Shown: piece after piece, positions 17,095-23,899 of the stretch
Numbering within the stretch: position 1 is the stretch's first letter
Layout: the number at the start of each line of letters is the position of its first letter
Origin: Bacteroidales bacterium UBA755
Lineage (GTDB): Bacteria; Bacteroidota; Bacteroidia; Bacteroidales; UBA932
Reading direction: 5' to 3'
DNA length: 34,654 nt
NCBI GenBank assembly: GCA_002297815.1
Contig: DBKH01000006.1
Span: 1 to 34,654 of the forward strand
The notes under the pieces: generated by a model
The model's input: the letters and a program-made list of their open reading frames with translations, nothing else
The model's database searches: none
What the model was told of the DNA's origin: nothing
Position numbers and translations under genes: made by a program

Positions 17095-17167
17095 CGCGGG
17101 GTAGAGCAGTTGGTAGCTCGTCGGGCTCATAACCCGGAGGCCGAAGGTTCGAGTCCTTCCCCCGCTA
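17095..17167 (+). tRNA. initiator tRNA-fMet (CAT anticodon)
   Basis: The 73-base cloverleaf has acceptor strands CGCGGGG / CCCCGCT, D stem GAGC / GCTC, anticodon loop CTCATAA with anticodon CAT, and T arm GAAGG-TTCGAGT-CCTTC. Initiator features are visible: an unpaired first position (C1 opposite T72), A11:T24 in the D stem, and three consecutive G:C pairs (GGG / CCC) at the bottom of the anticodon stem. CCA is not encoded. This is therefore the formyl-methionine initiator tRNA rather than the elongator. Confidence 0.95.
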
Positions 17168-17173
17168 CTAGTT

Positions 17174-17220
17174 TACCGCAACTACTTGCATGACAAGAGG
17201 TTGCGGTATTATTATTTCTT
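17174..17220 (+). terminator. terminator after the initiator tRNA
   Basis: TACCGCAAC (17174-17182) pairs with GTTGCGGTA (17200-17208) in a 9-bp stem, followed by the T-rich TTATTATTTCTT. It starts 7 bases after the tRNA end. Confidence 0.75.
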
Positions 17221-17258
17221 AATCATGCCATGACGATGGCTTTAGCGAACATTTAATT

Positions 17259-18185
17259 ATGGCGAAATTCGGCCTTATTGGCAATCCTATTAAGGGTTCT
17301 GGCAGCCCTGCACTATTCGAGGCAGCGTATAAAAATGTAAAGGGTGCTGAGCATTCCTACGACCTGATAGAAGGGAGTGACTTTGAAGTGTCATTCCAAA
17401 AATTTATTGATGAATATGCTGCTGTCAATGTCACCGCCCCATTTAAGGAACTAGCATATTCAAAAGTTTTGGAATTGGCTCGTAAAGGCGAAGGAGCGCT
17501 TTCGGGGCCAGCGGCCCGCATCGGGGCGACTAACCTTCTGGTTAAGGGTTCCAATGGCATCGAGGCGTATAATTCGGACTTTACGGGGATTGTGACTGCT
17601 GTTGTAGAGGCGTATTTTCCGGGCATTGTCGAGGAGTTCATAGGTAATTTCGGTGACAAGTTCTTCGTGAAGATGCACCAGTTTTTCCTTATGACGCTAG
17701 GCCGCACATTCAACCGTCAGCCTCAGGCTCTTGTGGTCGGTTGTGGAGGTGCAGGAAGGGCTGCTGCTGTGGCTGCTGCTGAACTTGGATTCGCCACAAT
17801 CCTGATGAATCGCACCATGGAAAAGGCTCAGGCAATCTCAGACTCTTTGCAGGAATATGGCTTCTTGCCCGATCCGATTTCTGATTTCAAGGAGGCCGTG
17901 AAGGAGTGCGACCTTGTGATCTACACCCTGCCGATGGCCTTGCCGGAGATCGCTGAGTTTTCCGCCGATGATTTTGCCGGAGAGGATTCCGGCCAAAGAA
18001 AGGTCATCCTTGAGGCGAACTACAAGACTCCGTCTTTTGATGACGTGGCCAGGCAAAAACTAACTTCTGCAGACTGCACCTACATCTCAGGTCGTCGCTG
18101 GCTTCTCTATCAGGCATTAACTGGTTACTCCATCATGACCGGTCTCCAACCCGACCTCAAAGCCATGTCCGAGGTTGTTTTCTAG
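17259..18185 (+). CDS. aroE: shikimate dehydrogenase with an interdomain insertion
   Basis: AroE reduces 3-dehydroshikimate to shikimate with NADPH. Visible signatures are the start FGLIGNPIKGSGSP with the two substrate serines (Ser14, Ser16), NVTAPFK with catalytic Lys63, YNSDFTG with Asp107, and the nucleotide-binding loop VVGCGGAGRAAA (159-170). At 308 residues it is longer than the roughly 250-280 usual for the family. The additional sequence lies between the catalytic and NADP domains, at about residues 116-156, and is rich in aromatic residues (EEFIGNFGDKFFVKMHQFF). The histidine and asparagine often seen after the SxSxSP motif are replaced by LFEAAY. No promoter is obvious between the tRNA terminator and the ATG. 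Confidence 0.88.
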   Translation: MAKFGLIGNPIKGSGSPALFEAAYKNVKGAEHSYDLIEGSDFEVSFQKFIDEYAAVNVTAPFKELAYSKVLELARKGEGALSGPAARIGATNLLVKGSNGIEAYNSDFTGIVTAVVEAYFPGIVEEFIGNFGDKFFVKMHQFFLMTLGRTFNRQPQALVVGCGGAGRAAAVAAAELGFATILMNRTMEKAQAISDSLQEYGFLPDPISDFKEAVKECDLVIYTLPMALPEIAEFSADDFAGEDSGQRKVILEANYKTPSFDDVARQKLTSADCTYISGRRWLLYQALTGYSIMTGLQPDLKAMSEVVF

Positions 18186-18415
18186 GTTGCTGGGCTTGCC
18201 GAAGCGACAGTGTGGCATCTGTGCGCCCAAGGTACATTTCTGCGCACCAGTTGCCTTTTTGCCGACGGTCGTGCGTCCAAATGGCATTCCCACTCACCGA
18301 TATCGGTGTGTGGCCTATTCCTCTCTGTTCCGTGCACACGCGAAAGGGATAAGACTATGATGCGTATCGTGCAAGTAGGGGTTTATAAGCTCAAATGTAC
18401 GGTCAGACAAAAATT
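18186..18415. other. gene-free stretch with short repeats between aroE and the peptide/BspA operon
   Basis: Bases 18186-18495 hold no convincing gene. The first part has TTGCTGGGCTTGCCGAAG (18187-18204), a degenerate relative of the GAGCTTGTCG repeat at 3629. It is followed by two copies of the 31-bp GTGCG repeat, then an unremarkable stretch to 18415, and then the regulatory region of the next operon. A 92-codon open frame at 18210-18488 runs through the repeats and is judged spurious. Confidence 0.6.
18221..18301. repeat. two copies of a 31-bp GTGCG repeat (left flank)
   Basis: Copies lie at 18221-18251 and 18271-18301, 50 bases apart. Each starts GTGCG(C/T)CCAA, continues into a CATT core and ends with (C/G)(T/G)C(A/G)CACC-like bases. 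The first copy can fold, GTGCGC pairing with GCGCAC. The same family reappears in the same orientation at 20978-21109, beyond the lipoprotein gene. The 19 bases between copies are also similar on both sides. Confidence 0.8.
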
Positions 18416-18451
18416 ACTATTGCAAAATCAAAAACTATTGCAAAATCAAAA
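18416..18451. repeat. two perfect 18-bp tandem repeats at the promoter
   Basis: ACTATTGCAAAATCAAAA occurs at 18416-18433 and again, identical and head to tail, at 18434-18451. The second copy contains the TTG used as the -33 element. The placement suggests an operator or upstream activating site for the peptide/BspA operon. Confidence 0.75.
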
Positions 18452-18469
18452 TGGGGGGGGGTATATTTG
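18438..18469 (+). promoter_or_regulatory. promoter with a nine-G spacer tract (putative phase switch)
   Basis: TTG at 18438-18440 and a perfect -7 box TATATTTG at 18462-18469 are 21 bases apart. The last nine bases of the spacer, 18453-18461, are all G. A homopolymer this long is prone to slippage during replication, and each gained or lost G would change the spacing between the two elements. Spacers of 19 and 20 bases precede the tRNA and lpxC in this window. The peptide ATG is 26 bases after the box. Confidence 0.65.
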
Positions 18470-18495
18470 TAAAATTTTTAAGCATTAATTTACAA

Positions 18496-18627
18496 ATGAA
18501 AATCAATTCTCTTAAACCTTACTCGCCTCCCGTCGTGGAAGTCCTGAACGTGGAACTGGAACAAAGCGTGCTCATCAGCAACAGTATGAACACTGAAAGT
18601 CTGGAAGAAGAAACATACAATTGGTAA
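18496..18627 (+). CDS. small acidic peptide of 43 residues upstream of a BspA-like lipoprotein
   Basis: A complete short gene of 43 codons begins MKINSLKPYSPPVVEVLNVE and ends EEETYNW. It has a lysine-containing start, a Pro-Val-Glu segment with alternating hydrophobic residues, and a Ser/Glu-rich tail with a final Trp. There is no signal peptide, Cys or membrane segment. Short peptides with a YxxPxxExxxxxxE pattern occur before surface-protein genes in Bacteroidales from memory, but no function is known to me. Support for a real gene comes from the strong promoter 26 bases upstream and the close spacing (13 bases) to the lipoprotein gene. It could equally act as a leader peptide. Confidence 0.6.
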   Translation: MKINSLKPYSPPVVEVLNVELEQSVLISNSMNTESLEEETYNW

Positions 18628-18640
18628 TCAGCAGGAAATC

Positions 18641-20887
18641 ATGAAGACAATTACAAAAGCAACAATGACACTTGCGGCCCTATTCGGGCTTGCAGGCTGT
18701 GCCAAAGAAAACCTTAGCTCTCCAGAGAAGAACCTGTCCGGCAACACCACTGTGACATTGACAGCCGACCAAGAGAACACCGGTACCAAGGCCGAAATCA
18801 GTTCGGAAGACAGCAAACTCATCAACTGGACCAAGGATGACGCAATCACGGTGATAGACGGTGAAGGAAAGAATGTCAAGTTTACTCTGACAAATGGCGC
18901 CGGCACCACAACGGGCAAGTTCGAGAGCGAAGAAGCCAGCCCGGCGACGAGCTACACGGCACTCTACCCTTATCAGAAGGGCGTGACCTTCCAGGAGAAA
19001 TTTAATATTATAACTCTGAAAGGAGTGGTTCTGAAAAGCGAACAGACGGCAGTGTCCGGCTCATTCGACCCGGAGGCGGCCTTGATGATGGGTACTACCG
19101 GGGACGGAAGCACAAATCTGAGTTTCAAGAATATAGTGGGCTTTGTGAAATTGACCCCTACCGTCTCATGTAAGAAGATTACCCTCACGGGCACGAGTTC
19201 AGCCGCGCTTGCAGGAACAGCAGACATCACCGTGAACAAAGAAGGTTTGCCAGAGGCCAAGGTTCAAGACAAGGCTTCAAGCAGCGTCTCCATATCTGGC
19301 GACATCGAGGCCGGCAAGACTTACTACATCGCAATTTTCCCAGCAGCAATGGAAAGTTTCAGCCTGACCTTTACGGCCTCTGACGGAAAGAACACCTGCA
19401 AAAGTTCAAGTAAGCCTCTGACTATCAAGCGCAATTATGTAACCGGTCTCGGCGAGGTGGAGGGAGGAGAATATCCTTACATCACATTCACGGCTGAATC
19501 CTCGCAGAAGTTCAAAATCTCGCGGGACTTCTTTTATCTCTACTATTCTGTCGGAGATTCCGATTGGCAAAGTGTTAAGGCTAACACTGAAGTGGAATTC
19601 GGTGGCTCAAAGGGAAACTTGAGGCTTCGTGGGGGAAATGATAAGAATAAGAATACGAAAGGAACTTGTTACGACGACATAACCACTACAATCAGTTTTA
19701 CTGAAACAAATGTAAAGGTAAGTTGCAAAGGTGACATCCGCACCCTCATTGACTGGGAAAATTATGCAACGGTTGAAACCAAAGACGCTAAGTTTTCAAA
19801 GTTGTTCTACGGATGTTCTGTCTTGACTTCAGCTCCTGATCTCCCGTCGAAAAATTTGTCATCCAACTGCTATTCTAGTATGTTCTACGGCTGTACCGGC
19901 CTGACAACTGCTCCCGCACTTCCTGCCACAGTACTTGCAAAAGGCTGCTATGCGCAGATGTTCTACGGCTGTACCAACTTGAAATCTGCCCCTGCACTTC
20001 CTGCTACAGTACTTGCAGAGAGCTGCTATGCGCAGATGTTCTACGGCTGTACTTTATTGAAGAATGCCCCTGAATTGCCTGCTGAAAAGGTTCCAGACAA
20101 TGCATATAATGAAATGTTCTACAAATGTACGTCACTTGAAGTAATGCCGACGATTTCAGCCAAAACTGTCAATGCATACGGAATGCAAGAAATGTTTTAT
20201 GGGTGCAGCAGGCTGTCCACGGTGACGGACCTTTGCATCGAAACTTTTAATACTAATAATAATGGCGTTGGTTATAACTGCGCCAACATGTTCGCCTACT
20301 GCAAGAACCTTACTGCCGCACCAAAACTTCCGGCAACAACGCTCGCTGATTATTGTTACCAGGATATGTTTAACGGATGCGAGAATTTATCTTCTGCTCC
20401 GGAACTCAATGCTGTTGTGGTTCGTGAGGGCAGTTATCAGCGGATGTTTGCTAACTGTACCCGTCTGAAAGCAGCACCGGCACTGCCAGCAACAGAAGTG
20501 AGGAAATTCGGCTACGAGCGGATGTTTGTGAATTGCACCGGGATGGAATCCGGCCCGGAATCCCTTCCTGTGACAGAACTTAAAGAAAAGTGCTATAATA
20601 GAATGTTCTATGGGTGCAGTTCTCTAACCAAAGCGCCAAAGTTGATGGCTATGGAAATGGCTAAAAATTGTTGCACCGAGATGTTCAGTGGGTGCAGTAA
20701 AATAGATGAAGTTATTCTATATGTCAGAAACTTTGACACAAATTATAGCCCTTTCACCAGTTGGCTGACCGGAACAGCGAAAAACGGCAAAGGCAAACTG
20801 CATATAAGAAGCGGATTACTTAACGCTACTAAAACTGCGCTCTGCCTTCCAGAAACCTGGACTTTCGCGGAAGACGTTACAGACTGA
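18641..20887 (+). CDS. BspA-like leucine-rich-repeat lipoprotein with a fimbrillin-like N-terminus
   Basis: The 748-residue surface lipoprotein has lipobox LAGC, with the lipidated Cys at residue 20. Residues about 30-275 resemble the fimbrillin/Mfa-like domains of Bacteroidales (GTKAEISSEDSKLINWTKDD, TSYTALYPYQ). Residues about 285-380 form a linker domain (FGGSKGNLRLRGG, CKGDIRTLIDW). Then come twelve repeats of about 26 residues of the form MFYGCTxLxxAPxLPATxLxxxCY (about 387-690), the BspA-type LRR_5 pattern. The protein ends in a short domain, GKGKLHIRSGLLNATKTALC. Repeats 2 and 3 are nearly identical in DNA, showing recent duplication. Such proteins are linked to adhesion or surface display in the family. 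The gene is transcribed with the 43-residue peptide from the G-tract promoter, so expression may be phase variable. Confidence 0.85.
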   Translation: MKTITKATMTLAALFGLAGCAKENLSSPEKNLSGNTTVTLTADQENTGTKAEISSEDSKLINWTKDDAITVIDGEGKNVKFTLTNGAGTTTGKFESEEASPATSYTALYPYQKGVTFQEKFNIITLKGVVLKSEQTAVSGSFDPEAALMMGTTGDGSTNLSFKNIVGFVKLTPTVSCKKITLTGTSSAALAGTADITVNKEGLPEAKVQDKASSSVSISGDIEAGKTYYIAIFPAAMESFSLTFTASDGKNTCKSSSKPLTIKRNYVTGLGEVEGGEYPYITFTAESSQKFKISRDFFYLYYSVGDSDWQSVKANTEVEFGGSKGNLRLRGGNDKNKNTKGTCYDDITTTISFTETNVKVSCKGDIRTLIDWENYATVETKDAKFSKLFYGCSVLTSAPDLPSKNLSSNCYSSMFYGCTGLTTAPALPATVLAKGCYAQMFYGCTNLKSAPALPATVLAESCYAQMFYGCTLLKNAPELPAEKVPDNAYNEMFYKCTSLEVMPTISAKTVNAYGMQEMFYGCSRLSTVTDLCIETFNTNNNGVGYNCANMFAYCKNLTAAPKLPATTLADYCYQDMFNGCENLSSAPELNAVVVREGSYQRMFANCTRLKAAPALPATEVRKFGYERMFVNCTGMESGPESLPVTELKEKCYNRMFYGCSSLTKAPKLMAMEMAKNCCTEMFSGCSKIDEVILYVRNFDTNYSPFTSWLTGTAKNGKGKLHIRSGLLNATKTALCLPETWTFAEDVTD
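19800..20715 (+). repeat. 78-bp tandem repeats encoding BspA-type units
   Basis: Twelve units of about 78 bases encode the MFxxC repeats. Units 2 and 3 share long blocks, including CTGCTATGCGCAGATGTTCT, at about 19948 and 20026. Recombination between units could change repeat number. Confidence 0.75.
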
Positions 20888-20902
20888 TGCATAATATGTC
20901 AT

Positions 20903-20947
20903 AAAAATAATGCGAGGATGGCCGGCTGTCATCCTCGCATTATTTTT
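20903..20947 (+). terminator. intrinsic terminator after the BspA-like gene
   Basis: Arms 20903-20920 and 20930-20947 pair perfectly over 18 bp, with GCGAGGATG / CATCCTCGC at the core, a 9-base loop GCCGGCTGT and a T-run in the 3' arm. It starts 15 bases after the stop codon. The A-run in the 5' arm would let it work on both strands. Confidence 0.88.
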
Positions 20948-20977
20948 GTGTTGCCGGCAAGGATTTTCCACCTGTCC

Positions 20978-21109
20978 GTGCGCCCAAGGTGCATTTCCAC
21001 TCACCAGTAACCTTTTAACGATCGGTTGTGCGTCCAAAGGGCATTCCCGCTCACCGGCAATCTCTTGACATATTCACCGTGCGTCAAGCTGAGCTTTCCA
21101 CGCACCAGT
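20978..21109. repeat. three copies of a 31-bp GTGCG repeat (right flank)
   Basis: Copies lie at 20978-21008, 21028-21058 and 21079-21109, with 50- and 51-base periods. They share GTGCGYCCAA, a CATT core and CACC with the left-flank copies. The third copy is more diverged (GTGCGTCAAGCTGAGCTTTC) but keeps a GTGCGT / ACGCAC inverted repeat. Between copies, CCTTTTAACGATCGGTT resembles the inter-copy bases of the left flank. Confidence 0.8.
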
Positions 21110-21161
21110 GCGTGTGTTTGATTATTATACGCGCAGAGAAAGTTTGGTTGGATAAGCGGTA

Positions 21162-21208
21162 TTCGGGATTTGCTGCAATTTTGCAGTAAATCCCGAACTT
21201 GCTGTTTT
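21162..21208. terminator. hairpin downstream of trmH, possibly bidirectional
   Basis: TTCGGGATTTGCTGCAA (21162-21178) pairs with 21181-21197 over 17 positions with one G-T pair. It is followed on the plus strand by CTTGCTGTTTTT. It lies 66 bases beyond the stop of the minus-strand methyltransferase gene and could terminate transcripts from either side. Confidence 0.6.
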
Positions 21209-21263
21209 TAACGCTCACTAAGAGGAAATAAAGCCAGAATATTCTGTTCTGAAGTGGATGCCT

Positions 21264-22073
21264 TTACTGCCTTTGGCGGAGGGCTTCGAAGAGGAGGATG
21301 GCGGCGGAGACGGAGACGTTGAGGGAGTCGAGGGCACCGAGCATCGGGATGCGTATGTGGGCGTCGGCGGCCTTTCGCCAGATGTCGGTCAGGCCGGTGG
21401 ACTCGGTGCCCATCACGATGGCGGTCGGCTTCTTCATGTCGGTGTCGTAGTACAGGGAGGAGTCCTGAAGCTGCGCGGTGAGTATCTGAATATGTTTGTC
21501 TTTGAGCCAGGCGATGGTCTCCTCGGAGGAGGCGACTGCCACCTGTCTGGAAAACACGGCTCCTATGCTGGCCCTGATGAGGTTCGGGTTATAGAGGTCG
21601 GTGAGAGGGTCGCAGATGATGATGGCATCGGCTCCGGCAGCATCGGCACTTCTGAGCACGGCGCCAAGGTTGCCTGGCTTCTCAACGCTCTCAAGCACTA
21701 TGACGAGCGGATTCTTGCTGAGTCTCAGGCTCTCCAGAGTCCTTTCTCTGAACTCAACCTCAGCGATGACACCCTCCGTGCCGCCCCTGTAGGCTATCTT
21801 GCCGTAAAGTTCGTACGGAACTTGTACGACACCTACCTTTGGATTCAGCCTTTCCGCTTTGCCAAGAAAGTCGTTCAGTTCCTCCTCTGTCAGCAACTCT
21901 CCGCAGATGAACAGAGTCTTCGGAACGAATCCGGCGTCAAGACAGTGGCCGAGTTCCCTGCGGCCTTCAACAACAAACAACCTTTCCGACCGCCTAAGTT
22001 TCGACTTCTCTTGAAGCGCCAGCAACTCCTTGATCTTCTGGTTCTGAGTAGATGTGATGTTCTCGATTCTCAT
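21264..22073 (-). CDS. TrmH/SpoU-family RNA 2'-O-methyltransferase
   Basis: A 269-residue SPOUT-class enzyme that uses S-adenosylmethionine to methylate ribose 2'-OH in tRNA or rRNA. The N-terminal substrate-binding domain (about 1-100) contains RRSERLFVVEGRRELGHCL. The catalytic domain shows all three motifs: KPGNLGAVLRSADAAGAD with the conserved Asn and Arg, VMGTESTGL, and IPMLGALDSLNVSVSAAILLFEALRQR. This long form with an N-terminal domain is often called RlmB- or TrmH-like. The exact target base cannot be told from the sequence. The gene lies alone between two terminators. A long open frame antisense to it (21258-22091) is a codon-bias shadow. Confidence 0.9.
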   Translation of the reverse strand: MRIENITSTQNQKIKELLALQEKSKLRRSERLFVVEGRRELGHCLDAGFVPKTLFICGELLTEEELNDFLGKAERLNPKVGVVQVPYELYGKIAYRGGTEGVIAEVEFRERTLESLRLSKNPLVIVLESVEKPGNLGAVLRSADAAGADAIIICDPLTDLYNPNLIRASIGAVFSRQVAVASSEETIAWLKDKHIQILTAQLQDSSLYYDTDMKKPTAIVMGTESTGLTDIWRKAADAHIRIPMLGALDSLNVSVSAAILLFEALRQRQ

Positions 22074-22181
22074 AATAATTTAAAAAAATGACTTTATTTT
22101 TCGACTGTCTGAAATGACAGTGGAACGTGATGGTACCACACGAAAAGGAAAGTCGGACGCTTTCATGATGTTTCAGACGGC

Positions 22182-22221
22182 AAAAAGGGTGACCCAGACA
22201 TTGAGGTCACGGCCACCCTTT
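22182..22221 (-). terminator. terminator after lysS
   Basis: On the minus strand GTGACC pairs with GGTCAC around a 10-base loop, with AAAGG / CCTTT extending the stem outside. A run of five T follows. It begins 18 bases after the lysS stop codon. Confidence 0.65.
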
Positions 22222-22239
22222 CTAAATATTCAAAATTGA

Positions 22240-23790
22240 TTATTCCTCTGTCGTCTCTGCGCCCTTGTCGCTCTTCACGATCTTCTCCGGACGCATCTGA
22301 GGGAAGAAGAGCACGTCCTGAATGGTCGTCTGGCCGGTCATGAACATGGTCAGACGGTCGATGCCCATTCCGAGACCTGAGGTCGGTGGCATTCCATATT
22401 CAAGGGCGCGCACGAAGTCGTAGTCGATGAACATGGCCTCGTCGTCACCGTGGCTCTTGAGGGCGGCCTGCTCCTCGAACCTCTCCAACTGGTCGATAGG
22501 GTCATTGAGCTCTGAATATGCGTTCGCGAGCTCCTTGCCGCATACGAACAGCTCGAATCTCTCGGTGAGGGTAGAATCCTCGCGATGCCTCTTTGTCAGC
22601 GGAGACATCTCGACTGGGTAGTCGATGATGAACGTAGGCTCGATGAGATGCTCTTCGCAATATTCTCCGAAGATGGCGTCGATCAGCTTGCCGACACCCA
22701 TAGAAGGCTCGTACTCGACGTTGAGTTTCTTGCAGGTCTCGCGCAGCTCGTCAACTCCCATGCCCTTCACATCCACACCGGCATATTCCTTAATGGCCTC
22801 AAGAATAGGCAGTCTACGGTAGCCGGCCTTGAAATCGATCTCCTTGTCGCCGATTTTCACGACAGTGGTGCCGTGCAGCTTGAGAGCAATCTTTTCGAGC
22901 ATCTTCTCTACGAAGTCCATCATCCAGATGTAATCCTTGTAGGCCACGTAGATCTCCATGCAGGTGAACTCAGGGTTGTGGGTCTTGTCCATACCCTCGT
23001 TGCGGAAGTCCTTGGCGAACTCATAGACACCGTTGTAGCCACCAACGATGAGCCTCTTGAGGTAAAGCTCGTTGGCGATTCTCATGTAGAGATCGATGTC
23101 GAGGGCGTTGTGGTGGGTGATGAACGGACGTGCGGTCGCTCCTCCCGGAATAGGCTGGAGGATTGGGGTCTCGACCTCAAGGCAGCCAGCGTTGTTGAAA
23201 TATTCCCTCATTGTGGCGATGATTTGGGCTCTCTTGACGAATACGTCCTTTACCTGCGGGTTCACGATGAGATCCACGTACCTCTGACGGTAGCGAAGCT
23301 CCGGATCGGTGAACGCGTCATAGACAACACCGTCAACCTCCTTGACGATAGGGAGAACCCTCAGGGACTTGCTCAGGACCGTAAGTTCCTTGGCATGGAC
23401 GCTGAGCTGGCCGGTCTGGGTGATGAAGGCGAATCCCTTGATGCCGATGATGTCACCGATGTCAAGCAGTTTCTTCCAGACCGTGTTGTACATCGTCTTG
23501 TCCTCGCTAGGACAGATCTCGTCCCTCTTGATGTAGATTTGGATTCTTCCCGTGGCATCCTGAATCTCGCCGAACGAGGCCGCGCCCATGATTCTTCGTG
23601 ACATCAGACGGCCCGCGATGCAGACCTCATGGAAGTTGCCTTTCTCCGGGTCGAAGCCGGCCTCAATTTCCTTAGCGGTCGCGTTGACCGGATAAAGAGG
23701 TGCCGGATAAGGGTTTATGCCCAATTCCCTTAACTTTGCGAGAGACTCTCGTCTGATTCTCTCCTGCTCGCTGAGTTCGATGTTTGCCAT
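22240..23790 (-). CDS. lysS: lysyl-tRNA synthetase, class II
   Basis: LysRS charges tRNA-Lys. The 516 residues comprise an N-terminal OB-fold anticodon-binding domain (about 55-145, with AGRLMSRRIMGAASFGEIQD) and a class II catalytic core. RYRQRYVDLI (167-176) introduces motif 1, VYEFAKDFRNEGMDKTHNPE (255-274) is motif 2, and GLGMGIDRL (472-480) is motif 3. HNALDIDLYMRIANELYLKR is also typical. The ATG at 23790 gives the usual N-terminus. The only plausible -7 box, TATTTTTG, lies 54 bases upstream at 23845-23852. The gene is divergent from recJ with 109 bases between starts. Confidence 0.96.
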   Translation of the reverse strand: MANIELSEQERIRRESLAKLRELGINPYPAPLYPVNATAKEIEAGFDPEKGNFHEVCIAGRLMSRRIMGAASFGEIQDATGRIQIYIKRDEICPSEDKTMYNTVWKKLLDIGDIIGIKGFAFITQTGQLSVHAKELTVLSKSLRVLPIVKEVDGVVYDAFTDPELRYRQRYVDLIVNPQVKDVFVKRAQIIATMREYFNNAGCLEVETPILQPIPGGATARPFITHHNALDIDLYMRIANELYLKRLIVGGYNGVYEFAKDFRNEGMDKTHNPEFTCMEIYVAYKDYIWMMDFVEKMLEKIALKLHGTTVVKIGDKEIDFKAGYRRLPILEAIKEYAGVDVKGMGVDELRETCKKLNVEYEPSMGVGKLIDAIFGEYCEEHLIEPTFIIDYPVEMSPLTKRHREDSTLTERFELFVCGKELANAYSELNDPIDQLERFEEQAALKSHGDDEAMFIDYDFVRALEYGMPPTSGLGMGIDRLTMFMTGQTTIQDVLFFPQMRPEKIVKSDKGAETTEE

Positions 23791-23844
23791 ATTGTTAATT
23801 TTTAATATTCAAAACAATAAGATTGAGCCGTAGCCCAGAATATG

Positions 23845-23852
23845 CAAAAATA
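23845..23852 (-). promoter_or_regulatory. possible -7 box of lysS
   Basis: Read on the minus strand the bases are TATTTTTG, matching TAnnTTTG. No clear -33 partner is seen. Confidence 0.4.
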
Positions 23853-23885
23853 CTACTTTTAATTCACATTCTGAAATTAAATCCG

Positions 23886-23893
23886 TACCTTTG
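23886..23893 (+). promoter_or_regulatory. -7 box adjoining the recJ start
   Basis: TACCTTTG matches TAnnTTTG and ends 6 bases before the recJ ATG at 23900. The expected transcription start would be at or within a base or two of the start codon, as for the HMA gene. Confidence 0.55.
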
Positions 23894-23899
23894 TCTATT

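Larger units (their letters stand above)
20888..21263. other. gene-free stretch between the BspA-like gene and trmH
   Basis: This 376-base interval holds, in order, the lipoprotein terminator hairpin, three copies of the GTGCG repeat, a second hairpin and the end of the minus-strand methyltransferase gene region. I see no coding sequence. Confidence 0.7.

Noticed and set aside
18210..18488. 92-codon open frame after aroE
   Set aside because: It runs through the GTGCG repeats, the tandem 18-mers and the G tract of the next promoter, so it cannot be separated from regulatory sequence and resembles no protein.
18496..18627. 43-residue peptide as a RiPP precursor
   Set aside because: No modification enzyme, peptidase or transporter is nearby, and the peptide lacks Cys or a clear leader/core boundary.
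18221..21109. the GTGCG repeats as a CRISPR array
   Set aside because: There are only two and three copies at two sites, the copies are imperfect, the intervening 19 bases are similar to each other rather than unique, and no cas gene is present.
21258..22091. 277-codon plus-strand open frame over the TrmH/SpoU gene
   Set aside because: The minus-strand frame has all SPOUT motifs; the plus frame has no recognisable domain and arises from strong G/C third-position bias.
22585..23601. 338-codon plus-strand open frame over lysS
   Set aside because: The product is Val/Leu/Asp-rich and the mirror of a fully convincing LysRS; it is a shadow frame.
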